Positions 24,149 through 33,225 of a stretch of 64,000 bases of DNA are shown here, piece by piece. Under the pieces are notes generated by a model. It was not told the origin of the DNA and searched no databases. It was given only the letters and a program-made list of their open reading frames with translations. The stretch is from Rhodothermus bifroesti. GTDB lineage: Bacteria > Bacteroidota > Rhodothermia > Rhodothermales > Rhodothermaceae. How positions within the stretch are numbered: position 1 is the first letter of the stretch; the number at the start of each line of letters is the position of its first letter. The DNA is taken from NCBI RefSeq assembly GCF_017908595.1, contig NZ_JAGKTL010000001.1:727001-791000 (forward strand), written 5' to 3'. A program made the position numbers and the translations under genes.

Positions 24149-26434
24149 CTACTCTGAGGCCATCGGGGCTTGAGGCGTCAGGTAGCGCATAAAAAACTCA
24201 TAGATGCGCAAGATGCGATCCATGCGCCGTTTGGGATCGCCAGAACGCGACAGCTCGTGCCCCTCGTTAGGGTAGCGGACGTATTCGACAGGGCGGCCTA
24301 GAATTTTTAGGCTTTTGTAGAGCATTTCACTTTGCGAAACTCCCGTGCGCAAATCCTGGTCACTGTGCAGAATCAGCAGCGGCGTGCGGATCTGGTGTAC
24401 CCATGTAATGGGGGAGTTATGCAAGATGAGGTCGCGTACAGCAACCGTATCGCCGTGGAGCAGGGCCAGCGTTTGGGTATCCCAAGGATAGCCGCCGAAG
24501 TGCCAAGGCACCAAGCGCCAGGCATTCCCTTCGCCGAGGAAAGTTTGCAGGTCATAGACGCCCCGCTGGGCTACAGCAGCTTTGAAACGGTGATCATGCG
24601 CTACGATCCAAGCGGTTAAATAGCCTGCATAGGAGCCGCCGGTAACCACCTGGCGTTCTGGATCGATCCAGGGCAACCGGGCAGCCGCGCTGGCTGCGGC
24701 CAGTACATCCCCTGCTGGTCCCTCTCCCCAATCTTGGTAATTGGCCCGGCGAAAAGCGTAGCCATAGCCCTCGGAACCTCGCGGGTTTGAGAAAACGACC
24801 GCAAAGCCCTGGCTGGCAAAAAATTGAAACTCATGCCACATGGTGGCTTCGCCGGGTCCCCACATGGCGGCAGGTCCACCATGGATCTGCAACAGCAGTG
24901 GATAGCGTTTCCCTCGCTCAAAGAAGGCCGGTCGCATAACCCAGTACTGAATGGTTAGCGTATCTCGGCGCACGGTAAAGGCTTCGGGTCGGCTTAGCCG
25001 CTTATGGCGTAGCCAGGAGGCGTTGTGTTCAGTAAGGCGTTGCGGTCGTCTAAAGGCCAAATCGGCCGCATAGAGTTCGTAGGGGTTGGTCGCTTCGGTG
25101 AGGATGTAGTAGACGGTAGCGGCGCTCAAGTCGTATTCTCGCACGCCTTTATCAAAGTCCAATAGACGTTCAATCTTAGGCTCTAGACGTACGATTTCGT
25201 TGGCTGAAAAGCGAGCCCGCGAGACTGCGGTGGTGTCGGGCAGCCCTTGCCCAGGCTGAGGAGGATGCAAATCGAAAAACGAAATGCGGTAAAGCGGGAA
25301 CCCACCGTTTGAGGGCGCCACAAAGTACAGGTAGCGCATATCGGGCGCCCATTTCAGAAGGCCTGCTGTGCGGTCAAAGTGTAGCGTAAGGAACTCTGGG
25401 GGATGGCGGCCGTCGAGCCGGAACAGGCCAATTTCGGTTTGGGCGTAACCGGAATCAGCCAGCGGTGAAGCCAGAAAGGCAACCCATTGGCCGTCGGGCG
25501 AAGGCCGAGGTGAAAAAAGGGCATAGCCGTCGATATGCAGCAGCAGATGCAGCCGTGTTGAGTCGACATCGATCAGGTAAAGATCACTCCCGCGCGCACG
25601 ATCCGGGTGGCGTGTAGAGTCCAGCAGCGCTGCAGCGATAACCTGCCGGCCGTGCGGCAACCATTCTGCATCTGTAAACGAAAAGAACCCTTTCGTTAGG
25701 GCTCGAGGTTGCGCATGGGGATGCGGCGCTACGACGTACAAATGCTGGAAACGGAGCCGGGGTTCAAGGACTTGTTCTCCTTGCAGGTTAAGCCGATAAA
25801 AGACGCGCGGGTTATCCTCTGCTTCATTTTGGGCCAACCAGGCGCGCATTTCTGCTAGCGAGCCATCCGGATGTGGACGGGCTCCGGCCGTGTCGGTTGC
25901 CGCGCGCGCTGGGCGTTCCTCGGGCCAAGGCGGCGAGCCTTCTGAGCGACGCACTTCGTTTTCAGTAAGCGAGGCCGAAAAAAGTAGCAACGAGCCATCG
26001 GGGCTCCAGCGAGGCCGCGAAGCGCCATGGCGAAAGTCGGTGAGCTGATAGGCTTCCCCACCAAAGACCGAGATTAAAAAAATCTGAGATTTACCATTGA
26101 TCGGTCGAACGAAGGCAATTCGGTCGCTGTCGGGGTGCCAAGCCGGCTGGCTGGCGGTTCGATCGCCATAGGTATAGGCACGTGCAGGACTGCTGCCATC
26201 GGTAGGCAGCACGTAGAGATGCGTGTGGTAGACGTAGCGAACGGAGGGTTCGGTCGCCGCTGTATCGATCTGCCGTACGATGTAGGCCACAAAGCGACCG
26301 TCTGGTGAAACGGTCAGGTCTTCAAGCTGACGAATGCGAAGCAAATCGGTAACGCGGATGGGCTCATGGCCTTCTTGCGCATAGGCTGCAAGCCCAATCA
26401 GCCATAAAGCAACCAACAGCCAACGTCTACGCAT
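24149..26434 (-). CDS. secreted S9 family peptidase (prolyl oligopeptidase/DPP IV-like)
   Basis: This 761-aa exported serine peptidase has a signal peptide (LLVALWLIGLAAYAQ). An N-terminal propeller of PD40-type repeats follows (LTVSPDGRFVAYIV, PRWSPDGSLLLFSA, PRPSPDGQWVAFLA). The alpha/beta-hydrolase domain has LLQIHGGPAAMWG (oxyanion region), TGGSYAGYLTAW (nucleophile Ser), LHSDQDLRTGVSQSEM (Asp) and YPNEGHELSRSG (His). It matches acylaminoacyl-peptidase/DPP-type enzymes, which trim peptides in the periplasm. It is monocistronic: a convergent PorV-like gene lies at its 3' end and feoB is upstream in the same direction, 76 bp away, with a promoter-like box between. Confidence 0.92.
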   Translation of the reverse strand: MRRRWLLVALWLIGLAAYAQEGHEPIRVTDLLRIRQLEDLTVSPDGRFVAYIVRQIDTAATEPSVRYVYHTHLYVLPTDGSSPARAYTYGDRTASQPAWHPDSDRIAFVRPINGKSQIFLISVFGGEAYQLTDFRHGASRPRWSPDGSLLLFSASLTENEVRRSEGSPPWPEERPARAATDTAGARPHPDGSLAEMRAWLAQNEAEDNPRVFYRLNLQGEQVLEPRLRFQHLYVVAPHPHAQPRALTKGFFSFTDAEWLPHGRQVIAAALLDSTRHPDRARGSDLYLIDVDSTRLHLLLHIDGYALFSPRPSPDGQWVAFLASPLADSGYAQTEIGLFRLDGRHPPEFLTLHFDRTAGLLKWAPDMRYLYFVAPSNGGFPLYRISFFDLHPPQPGQGLPDTTAVSRARFSANEIVRLEPKIERLLDFDKGVREYDLSAATVYYILTEATNPYELYAADLAFRRPQRLTEHNASWLRHKRLSRPEAFTVRRDTLTIQYWVMRPAFFERGKRYPLLLQIHGGPAAMWGPGEATMWHEFQFFASQGFAVVFSNPRGSEGYGYAFRRANYQDWGEGPAGDVLAAASAAARLPWIDPERQVVTGGSYAGYLTAWIVAHDHRFKAAVAQRGVYDLQTFLGEGNAWRLVPWHFGGYPWDTQTLALLHGDTVAVRDLILHNSPITWVHQIRTPLLILHSDQDLRTGVSQSEMLYKSLKILGRPVEYVRYPNEGHELSRSGDPKRRMDRILRIYEFFMRYLTPQAPMASE

Positions 26435-26469
26435 GGTGGCTTATCCCTCTTGAGTACACCTTGGAAGGG

Positions 26470-26477
26470 CAAAGATA
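26470..26477 (-). promoter_or_regulatory. candidate -7 box of a Bacteroidota promoter (TATCTTTG)
   Basis: On the minus strand TATCTTTG matches TAnnTTTG exactly. A TTG about 23 bp upstream could be the -33 box. It would give a leader of roughly 30 bases before the S9 peptidase ATG. Visual match only. Confidence 0.4.
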
Positions 26478-26510
26478 CGATCTATAAGTTAAAAAAGGGG
26501 CAATGGCGGC

Positions 26511-28778
26511 TTAGGCAAGTCCTAGCAGACGGCCGCCTTGGTAGACCAGTAGCGAGAACAGATAGGCCAGTGCAAACATGTAGCCCCACATGACCGCTGG
26601 CCACTTCCAGGTGTCCAGCTCACGTCGGGCTACCGCAAGCGTGCTCATGCATTGCAGGGCGAACACGTAGAAGACCATCAGACTGACAGCTACCAGAGGC
26701 GAAAAAGCCGGATCAGCTCGCAGGGCATCGCGCAGGATGATTTCATTTTCCCCTGCGTGGGCAACGCCATAGATTGCAGCCATCGTGCCCACGATGACTT
26801 CTCGGGCTGGGAAGGAAGAGATGATGCCGGCGGTGATTTTCCAGTCGAAGCCCAGTGGTCGCATAAGGGGCTCTAGCGTATGGCCAAGACGCCCAATAAA
26901 GCTTTGGCGAATTTGCTGTGCAGCTTCAGCATCGATAATGGGAAAAAGCTGCTTTTGGTAGGCAGCCTCCAGCGCTTCGAAAGCTTCCGCAGGAGCACCT
27001 GTGGCGCGGAGGCTATCCTGAGCCTGTAGGTACCAGGCTTCTAGGGCTTGGCGTTGGGCTAAGAGCTCAGGATCTAAAGTTGCCTTGGGGAAGCTCGCTA
27101 AAAACCAGATTACAATGCTCAGGCCAAAGATGATTTTGCCTGCACGGGTGACGAACGCTTTGGCGCGTTCGAGCATTCGGTAGAAGATTTGCTTGAGCTG
27201 AGGGGCGCGGTAGGGGGGCAGCTCCATGACAAAATAAGCACTTTCCCCTTTGAACACGAACGTTTTGAGCACCCAAGCGGCAACGAAAGCCATGCTGGTA
27301 CCCAGCAGATACAGGCTAAGCAAGGCCAGTCCCTGAGCATTCAGTGGGCCAAGTACCGGTATATTGGGGATAAAGGCTGCAATGAAAAGCGTGTAGACAG
27401 GCAAGCGCGCTGAACAGCTCATGAGCGGCGTGACCATGATCGTAATGATTCGGTCACGTTCGTTATCAAGCGTGCGGGCAGCCATGATCGCTGGGACGGC
27501 ACAGGCGTAGCCGCTGAGTAGCGGCAGGACCGAAGCGCCACTTAAGCCCAGCCGCCGCATAAGCCGATCCATGATAAATGCCGTACGGGCCAGGTAGCCG
27601 GTGTCTTCCATAAGGCCCAGGAAGAAGAACAAAAGCAGAATCTGAGGCAAAAAGACGAGCACGTTCCCCACACCGGTAATGGCTCCGTCGACGACCAGAT
27701 CCTCTAAGAAGCCGTCGGGCAGTAGCACGCGCGCTTGCTCTCCAGTCCAGGCTACGGCGCTTTCGATGGCTTCCATAAAGGGCACAGCCCAGCTAAAGAT
27801 GGCCTGGAAGATAAGCAGTAGGATGCCTAGAAAGATGAGCGGACCGGCAATGCGATGCGTGAGTACGGCATCTATGCGGTCTGAGAGTGTGCGCTCTCGG
27901 GCATCGGGCCGTTTGCGCAGCACTTCGGCCACCAGCGGGCTCAGCCAGGCGTAGCGGCCGATCATTTCGGCTTGGCGATAGGGGACTTTGCGGGCTTCAA
28001 GCGTTTGGCGGGCAGCCAGCACAGCCTTGTAGAAACGCGGCGCACGCAGGCGCCATTCGTCCAAAAGGGTATCGCTGGTAAGCGCACTCAGGGCTTCGAA
28101 AAAGCGCTGGCGTTCGGGTACATCGGGTGCTTCTTCCCCCAAGTGTTGGGCTAGCGTCTCAACGACCGAAGCCACTGCCGGCATTAGCGTCCAGCGTCGC
28201 TCAGGCGAAGGTAAAGGCACGCCGCGCAGCAGAGCTTCCTTGAGCTGATCAATGCCTTGGCCTTTGCGGGCCACCATAGGGACGATGGGGACCCCCAGGC
28301 GTTTGGCCAGCGCGTCAACATTAAGTTCTAGGCCATTTTCAGCCAAGGCGTCCATCATGTTGAGCGCGATCACAACCGGCCGCCCCAGGTCCATAATCTG
28401 CGTGACCAGGTAAAGATTGCGCTCCAGGTTCGTGGCGTCAACCACGCAAACAACCACATCAGGGGCCGGCTCACCCCGCATGCGGCCTACAAGCACGTCG
28501 TAGGCTACGCGTTCGTCGATCGAGCGTGGGTTGAGGCTGTAGGTGCCCGGCAGATCAACGATCTCAACAGCTTCGTGCCCTACTAGGCGGCCGCTTTTGC
28601 GTTCAACGGTTACGCCAGGATAATTGGCAACCTTCTGGCGCAGGCCAGTAAGCAAGTTGAAGACAGTGGTTTTGCCAACATTCGGGTTTCCAGCCAACGC
28701 AACGCGGCGTACAATAGCTGGGGCCTGGCCATCTAGGGCAGAAACAGTGGTAACGGGCTCGTGACAGCTGCCGCTCAT
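26511..28778 (-). CDS. feoB: ferrous iron transporter FeoB
   Basis: FeoB imports Fe2+ across the inner membrane; its GTPase domain gates the channel. In 755 aa: G1 GNPNVGKTTVFNLLTG (about 31-46), G2/switch region YPGVTVERK, G3 DLPGTYSLNP and G4 ALNMMD, then the helical spacer. The membrane part carries both Gate motifs, FLPQILLLFFFLGLMEDTGYLAR with LLSGYACAVPAIMAARTL, and FPAREVIVGTMAAIYG. MSCSARLPVYTLF is also diagnostic. The ATG overlaps the feoA stop as ATGA, so the two are coupled. Confidence 0.96.
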   Translation of the reverse strand: MSGSCHEPVTTVSALDGQAPAIVRRVALAGNPNVGKTTVFNLLTGLRQKVANYPGVTVERKSGRLVGHEAVEIVDLPGTYSLNPRSIDERVAYDVLVGRMRGEPAPDVVVCVVDATNLERNLYLVTQIMDLGRPVVIALNMMDALAENGLELNVDALAKRLGVPIVPMVARKGQGIDQLKEALLRGVPLPSPERRWTLMPAVASVVETLAQHLGEEAPDVPERQRFFEALSALTSDTLLDEWRLRAPRFYKAVLAARQTLEARKVPYRQAEMIGRYAWLSPLVAEVLRKRPDARERTLSDRIDAVLTHRIAGPLIFLGILLLIFQAIFSWAVPFMEAIESAVAWTGEQARVLLPDGFLEDLVVDGAITGVGNVLVFLPQILLLFFFLGLMEDTGYLARTAFIMDRLMRRLGLSGASVLPLLSGYACAVPAIMAARTLDNERDRIITIMVTPLMSCSARLPVYTLFIAAFIPNIPVLGPLNAQGLALLSLYLLGTSMAFVAAWVLKTFVFKGESAYFVMELPPYRAPQLKQIFYRMLERAKAFVTRAGKIIFGLSIVIWFLASFPKATLDPELLAQRQALEAWYLQAQDSLRATGAPAEAFEALEAAYQKQLFPIIDAEAAQQIRQSFIGRLGHTLEPLMRPLGFDWKITAGIISSFPAREVIVGTMAAIYGVAHAGENEIILRDALRADPAFSPLVAVSLMVFYVFALQCMSTLAVARRELDTWKWPAVMWGYMFALAYLFSLLVYQGGRLLGLA

Positions 28779-28999
28779 AAGCGCTCGACCAGGATCAGCT
28801 CAGCCTCGTGTTTGCGGATGGAGAGGTGAAAGCCTCGGACTTTAAGATCAATCGGGTCGCCTAAGGGGGCTAGTCGAACCAGCTCCACAACGGTGTCGGG
28901 CAAAAGCCCCATCTCAAGAATGCGGGAGGGCAGGTGATCTGTCACATAGCCCACGACACGACCCCGCTCACCTGGCTGGAGATCTCGAAGCGTGGCCAT
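28775..28999 (-). CDS. feoA: FeoA-domain protein (proximal to feoB)
   Basis: This 74-aa SH3-like cytosolic protein of the FeoA family is needed for or modulates FeoB. It has LRDLQPGERGRVVGYV, SRILEMGLLPDTVVELV, APLGDPIDLKVRGFHLSIRKHEAELILV, the full FeoA pattern of a short barrel with the conserved G-L-x-P-G-like turn and the D-P-hydrophobic segment. The stop overlaps the feoB start. It is preceded by a second FeoA-like gene after a 9-bp gap. Confidence 0.93.
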   Translation of the reverse strand: MATLRDLQPGERGRVVGYVTDHLPSRILEMGLLPDTVVELVRLAPLGDPIDLKVRGFHLSIRKHEAELILVERL

Positions 29000-29008
29000 C
29001 GTTATTGT

Positions 29009-29239
29009 TTAGGCGGGTACAGCAAAAAGCCGCATGGCAATTTCTCGTTGAAGAGCTAACCGGCAGGCACCAACGCCCAAAATGCACTTGTCAGTATTGA
29101 GCATCACGCATGCTCGGCAGCCTTCACGCACACCCAGTTCGCGCAGCCGCTGCGCCTGCGCATCGTCAAGGGCCAACCAGGCAATTTCTACGTATTGCCC
29201 CTGTTGAAAACACGTCAGCGGGACGGCCTCACGCACCAT
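29009..29239 (-). CDS. second, divergent FeoA-domain protein
   Basis: This 76-aa protein is the first gene of the feo operon. Its pattern is FeoA-like (GQYVEIAWLALDDAQAQRLRELGVREGCRACVML followed by CILGVGACRLALQREIAMRLF). The L-R-E-L-G-V-R-E-G turn equals the 'LxxLGLxPG' of FeoA, and GACRLALQREIA equals the 'G...LALRxxxA' strand. It carries three Cys residues (CRACVMLNTDKC) absent from the second FeoA, so it may bind metal or sense redox; that is inference. The ATG at 29237-29239 is 23 bp downstream of a perfect palindrome. Confidence 0.85.
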   Translation of the reverse strand: MVREAVPLTCFQQGQYVEIAWLALDDAQAQRLRELGVREGCRACVMLNTDKCILGVGACRLALQREIAMRLFAVPA

Positions 29240-29262
29240 GACGCTGCTCCAGCCAGTCTCTT

Positions 29263-29279
29263 TTTAGACAAAGTCTAAA
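29263..29279. promoter_or_regulatory. perfect 7-3-7 palindrome upstream of feoA-feoA-feoB (likely metal-regulator operator)
   Basis: TTTAGAC-AAA-GTCTAAA is a perfect inverted repeat of 17 bp, 23 bp before the first feo start codon. Feo operons are commonly repressed by Fur or DtxR/IdeR/MntR-type iron or manganese regulators, which bind AT-rich palindromes of this size. The site does not match the classic Fur 19-mer; the TTTAG/CTAAA arms are closer to DtxR-family boxes. On the minus strand the centre reads ACTTTG, so it may overlap a -7 promoter box. No regulator gene is in the window. Confidence 0.6.
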
Positions 29280-29326
29280 TGATCATGCGTAAAGATGCAA
29301 CGCTCGGATAGGGCGGAGTTTCCTTT

Positions 29327-31093
29327 TCAAGAATTATTGACGGCGGCTTCGACAGGTTGCAGCTTGAGGTCGCGCAGGCGCAATTGCACGCGCGTTTGGC
29401 CCTGCCAATGGTTTTCGTGAATCGAGAACGCCAGGGCCAGGGGGTATCCTTTTCGGCGGCTGCGGGTCACAAGGGGTAGGAGTTTGCCTAGTCCGAAGCC
29501 GACCACTTCAAAGGGGGGATCCTCCGGATAGGCCCGCTGGCGTACGTAGAACTTTAGGTGTTTGTTTTCAGAACCGACCAGCTGGGGCTCGCCGACCACT
29601 TCTAGATCGCGCGCCATAAAAAGTGGCTCTTCGTTTTCTGGGCCGTAGGGTTCAAATTGCCGCAGAATGCGGTAGAAACGCTCGTCGAGCGCGTGCAGGT
29701 CGACCAAGGCATCGATTTCCAGTCGGGGGGTGAGTAGGTCTGGCGTTAGGCGTGCCCCAACAGCTTCGTTGAAGCGTTCGCGAAAGGTTTCTAGGTTTGC
29801 TTCTTCCAGGGCCAGTCCGGCAGCATAGGTGTGGCCTCCGAATTGGAGCAGCAGGTCTGCGCAATCGTGCAGTGCTTCGTAGATGTTGATGCCGGCTATA
29901 GAGCGTGCTGAGCCCTTTAGAATGGAATCAACAGCGCAGAGCAAAATGGTGGGACGGTAGAAGTGTTCGACAATGCGGCTGGCTACAATACCGATAACGC
30001 CCAAGTGCCACTCGGGCCGATAGAGCACCAGGGCGTGGCGATTTTCACATGCCGTAATTTGGCGTTCGGCCTGTGCAATCGCTTCACTGAGCGTCTGGCG
30101 GTCGAGTTGTTGCCGTTCGCGGTTAGCGGCATCCAGCTCAGTAGCTAAGGCTTCGGCCACTGCTTCATCGGTGCTTAGCAACAGGGCCACAGCCCGGTTG
30201 GCATCGCCCAGACGTCCAGCCGCATTAATGCGCGGGGCCAAGCCAAAGACCAGGCCATGCATGGTGAGCGTTTCTAGGGGCCAGCGAGCCTTTTGGGCCA
30301 AGTATTTTAGGCCTGGGCGTGTGCTTTGGCGCAGGTGGCGTAGCCCTTCCGCCATGAGGATGCGGTTTTCGCCGGTTAGCGGCACGATATCGGCTGCTGT
30401 CGAGAGGGCTACCAGATCGAGGTAGGCAAAGGCGGCTGCCTGAGATTGCCCCAGCACATGGAGTGTGGCCTGTACAAGTTTGAAGGCTACCGCACAGCCA
30501 GAAAGTTCAGGGAACGGATATGGGCAGTCGGGGCGTTTGGGGTCGAGTACAGCAACAGCTTCGGGCAGCTTGGCCCCAGCCGTATGGTGGTCGCAGATAA
30601 TGAGATCGACGCCTTGGGCGCGTGCATAGGCTGCCTCTTGGGCAGCGGTGATCCCGCAGTCCAATGCGATAAGGAGGCGGGTGCCTGCTTCCAAGGCTTC
30701 TTCAAGAGCTTTCTGGGTTAGGCCGTAGCCGTGCCTGAAGCGGTTGGGAACGAAGTAGCGGACAGGTACGCAGTGCTCTTGCAGAAATGCTGTCATCAGT
30801 GCGGTGGCTGTGGTGCCGTCTACGTCGTAATCGCCGTAGACGAGCACAGGCTCCCGGTCCGTAATAGCACGGGCCAGCCGATGAGCCGCAGCTTCCATAT
30901 CGGCCATCAGAAAAGGGTCGTGCAACGCCTCCAAACGGGGACGGAAAAAGCTGCGGGCCGCTTCAAAGCTCGTAATACCCCGTGCAACCAGCGCGCGTGT
31001 GAGCGGCTCTGGTAGCTGGTTGAGGGCTGCACTAAGGGCCGTAACAAGCTCTGGACTTGGACTGGCCTTTCGGACCCACCGGTATTTGTGCAT
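29327..31093 (-). CDS. recJ: single-stranded-DNA-specific exonuclease RecJ
   Basis: RecJ degrades single-stranded DNA 5' to 3' during recombination and mismatch repair. The DHH-family motifs are all visible: VYGDYDVDGTTATALM (about 83-98), IALDCGITAAQEA, LIICDHHTAGAKLP (DHH motif) and AVLDPKRPDCPYPFPELSGC. The DHHA1 part has LYRPEWHLGVIGIVASRI with LQFGGHTYAAGLAL, and a C-terminal OB-fold domain follows. The length, about 588 aa, is normal. The start is ATG 31093 or ATG 31099; the N-terminal HKYRWVRKA is typical either way. It sits 49 bp downstream of a glycosyltransferase gene on the same strand. Confidence 0.94.
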   Translation of the reverse strand: MHKYRWVRKASPSPELVTALSAALNQLPEPLTRALVARGITSFEAARSFFRPRLEALHDPFLMADMEAAAHRLARAITDREPVLVYGDYDVDGTTATALMTAFLQEHCVPVRYFVPNRFRHGYGLTQKALEEALEAGTRLLIALDCGITAAQEAAYARAQGVDLIICDHHTAGAKLPEAVAVLDPKRPDCPYPFPELSGCAVAFKLVQATLHVLGQSQAAAFAYLDLVALSTAADIVPLTGENRILMAEGLRHLRQSTRPGLKYLAQKARWPLETLTMHGLVFGLAPRINAAGRLGDANRAVALLLSTDEAVAEALATELDAANRERQQLDRQTLSEAIAQAERQITACENRHALVLYRPEWHLGVIGIVASRIVEHFYRPTILLCAVDSILKGSARSIAGINIYEALHDCADLLLQFGGHTYAAGLALEEANLETFRERFNEAVGARLTPDLLTPRLEIDALVDLHALDERFYRILRQFEPYGPENEEPLFMARDLEVVGEPQLVGSENKHLKFYVRQRAYPEDPPFEVVGFGLGKLLPLVTRSRRKGYPLALAFSIHENHWQGQTRVQLRLRDLKLQPVEAAVNNS

Positions 31094-31148
31094 GCGCATG
31101 CAGCAGGAATATCAAGGCTAACTCTCCCAAAGTTACCGGTAGGGCCCT

Positions 31149-32297
31149 TTACAGCGCAACGGGAAAATAAGGCTGTCGGGCAGCTTCGAGCAGGCGAGGT
31201 AGGATGCGTACGGGGGCTTGCTTTGCCCAGGCGCGGAAGCGGGCGGTAACTTCGGTGGTTTTGACAGGTACGTCCTGCGGTGGCAGCATCGCCAGCAAGG
31301 GATCTAGGTCAAACTTCGGGCTCCATAGGCCTCCACCCAGCGTGACCAGGTCATGCGCATTACAGCGCTGCTCAAAGTGTCCTTCAACTGGTACAACCAG
31401 CAGGGGCTTGCCCAAGTACAGCGCTTCGGAGACGGTTTCGAAGCCCGCCGTCGTCACAACCGCTCGGCAACGGGCCATGTGCTCTAGAAAGCGTTCCGCA
31501 TGCAGGTGATAGAAGACGATTCCGGCTTGAGGAGACCAGCCATCGGGTTGGTCTGTGTTGTCCCAGAAAACGTGCAGTTTAAGCTCAGGGTGCTGCTGCT
31601 GCCAGCGGAGGAGGTCTTCGGCGTAGCCGCGATTGAGCAAGTAAACCAGGATAAAAGGTTCTTCGAGCCCTAAGGGCTGTTGAAACAGCTCAGGACGCAG
31701 CAGAGGCGGTACCACGTAGAGCCGACGGTGGGGCAAGTCAGGCGTTTCGTAGAAAGAAAGCGCCAGATGCAACGCGCTGGGGGGCGCTGTAAGTCGCGTG
31801 TACGTGCGCAGCAGATAGCGTTGGAGCTTTAGCCCGGGTGGAAACGGGTAGGCCGAATGCAAAAAGAAATATTGATGCCCAATGCAAACCAGCGGGGGTA
31901 GGGACTGCCAAGATCGGTACAGCAGCCCCGTAAGCACTTCGTAAAAATTCACCACCAGATCAGGTCGATAGGCCGCCAGCGCCTCGCGTAGCTGCTGCAG
32001 GCTATGACGAAATGCAGATAGGCGACGCAGGTTGGTTGCCACGGTAGAGCCCATCCGAATGCCCCGAAAGCGATGGTCAAACGCAAAATTAGGAGAAGCA
32101 AACGGGTGAACTGGCTCTGTAATGGCGTTAAGAAAGAAGGACGGAAGGGCGCGCTCTGGACTATGACCCACCAGCACGGCAGCGACTTCGTGACCAGCTT
32201 CGCGGAGCAAATGCCGCAACGCTAAGGCTTGCGTGAGATGTCCCCGTCCTTCCCCTTGGACAACAAACAGCACCCGCAGCGGAGCTTCAAGCGTCAT
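31149..32297 (-). CDS. MurG-like GT-B glycosyltransferase
   Basis: This 382-aa protein has the GT-B layout of UDP-glucuronosyl/MurG-type enzymes: LRVLFVVQGEGRGHLTQALALRHLL at the N-terminus, a central hinge, and a C-terminal donor-binding region RCRAVVTTAGFETVSEALYLGKPLLVVPVEGHFEQRCNA. It fits the 'glycosyltransferase family 1-like' group found next to LpxH-like phosphoesterases in many Bacteroidota. Donor and acceptor are unknown; a glycolipid role is inferred from the neighbour. There is no signal peptide, and an amphipathic patch near 155-185 could associate with membrane. Upstream sits a 7-6-7 inverted repeat (32313-32332). Confidence 0.8.
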   Translation of the reverse strand: MTLEAPLRVLFVVQGEGRGHLTQALALRHLLREAGHEVAAVLVGHSPERALPSFFLNAITEPVHPFASPNFAFDHRFRGIRMGSTVATNLRRLSAFRHSLQQLREALAAYRPDLVVNFYEVLTGLLYRSWQSLPPLVCIGHQYFFLHSAYPFPPGLKLQRYLLRTYTRLTAPPSALHLALSFYETPDLPHRRLYVVPPLLRPELFQQPLGLEEPFILVYLLNRGYAEDLLRWQQQHPELKLHVFWDNTDQPDGWSPQAGIVFYHLHAERFLEHMARCRAVVTTAGFETVSEALYLGKPLLVVPVEGHFEQRCNAHDLVTLGGGLWSPKFDLDPLLAMLPPQDVPVKTTEVTARFRAWAKQAPVRILPRLLEAARQPYFPVAL

Positions 32298-32312
32298 GCT
32301 GACAACAGCTTA

Positions 32313-32332
32313 TTAGGCAAGATACTGCCTAA
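32313..32332. promoter_or_regulatory. 7-6-7 inverted repeat upstream of the glycosyltransferase
   Basis: TTAGGCA-AGATAC-TGCCTAA is a perfect inverted repeat located 15 bp before the glycosyltransferase ATG on the minus strand. There is no T-run on either side, so an operator is more likely than a terminator. The TTAGG/CCTAA arms recall DtxR-family boxes. Confidence 0.4.
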
Positions 32333-32388
32333 ACTTCAATAGGCATAGGGGGCTTGTCAAGGAATCCCAGCCAACAATAGCTACTTTA

Positions 32389-33225
32389 TTACCTTTGGGC
32401 GTAGTTAGAGTTGGAGTAGCGGGACACCTGTACAACAGGGATGCGATCTTGCCGTTGATGTCCGTCGCCTACAGGTTGTGCAGAGACCGATTCCGCTGCC
32501 CAATACACGATCTCCAGCCGACCATCAAAGTGCTCGACCAGGGCTGTGCAGCTTTCAACCCAATCCCCGGTGTTGGCGTACAGAATCCCGTCAATTTTGC
32601 GCAGCTCGGCATGATGGATATGGCCGCACACCACCCCTTCGACGTCATACTTCCGCGCCTCGTTCACAATAGCCTGCTCGAAGTCAGCGATGTACTGCAC
32701 GGCTTTTTTGGTGCGGTACTTCAGATAGGCTGAAAGCGACCAGTACGAAAGGCCCAGCCATCGGCGCACTTGATTATACCACCGGTTGAGCCCTAATACC
32801 AAGGCGTACACACCAGCCCCCAGGCGTGACAGCCAAGGCGCATACCGAATGATGCCATCAAATTCGTCCCCATGCAGGACCAAAAGCTGGCGACCGTCCG
32901 CCGTGGTGTGCAAAGCGCTGGGGCGTACAGTGATTTCGTCGAGCTTTAGGCCAAAATACTGCCGCGCAAATTCGTCGTGGTTGCCCGGGATGTAGATCAC
33001 ATGGGTACCTTTGCGCGCTTTTTGCAGAATTTGCTGCAAGACGTCGTTGTGATAGGAGTCCCAATACCAATGCCGCTTGAGCGCCCAGCCGTCAAAAATA
33101 TCTCCTACCAGGTACAAATAGTCGGCATTGTTTTGGCGAAGAAAATCACAGAGAAAATCGGCTCGGCAGGAACGCGTGCCTAGATGCACGTCGGAGATCC
33201 AGATCGTACGGTAATAACCACGCAT
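32389..33225 (-). CDS. LpxH-like UDP-2,3-diacylglucosamine diphosphatase-family phosphoesterase
   Basis: This 278-aa cytosolic metallophosphoesterase has WISDVHLGTRSCRADFL, LYLVGDIFDGWAL, IPGNHDEFAR, LHGDEFDGII and VVCGHIHHAELR, the complete di-metal site in the LpxH/YbbF arrangement. A helical insertion (about 125-185) with WYNQVRRWLGLSYWSLSAYLKYR is typical of the long LpxH-like Bacteroidota proteins. LpxH removes UMP from UDP-2,3-diacylglucosamine in lipid A synthesis, whereas close paralogues have unknown substrates. It lies upstream of the GT-B gene on the same strand. Upstream at 33250-33262 is a short palindrome, CCTAAA-G-TTTAGG. Confidence 0.82.
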   Translation of the reverse strand: MRGYYRTIWISDVHLGTRSCRADFLCDFLRQNNADYLYLVGDIFDGWALKRHWYWDSYHNDVLQQILQKARKGTHVIYIPGNHDEFARQYFGLKLDEITVRPSALHTTADGRQLLVLHGDEFDGIIRYAPWLSRLGAGVYALVLGLNRWYNQVRRWLGLSYWSLSAYLKYRTKKAVQYIADFEQAIVNEARKYDVEGVVCGHIHHAELRKIDGILYANTGDWVESCTALVEHFDGRLEIVYWAAESVSAQPVGDGHQRQDRIPVVQVSRYSNSNYAQR

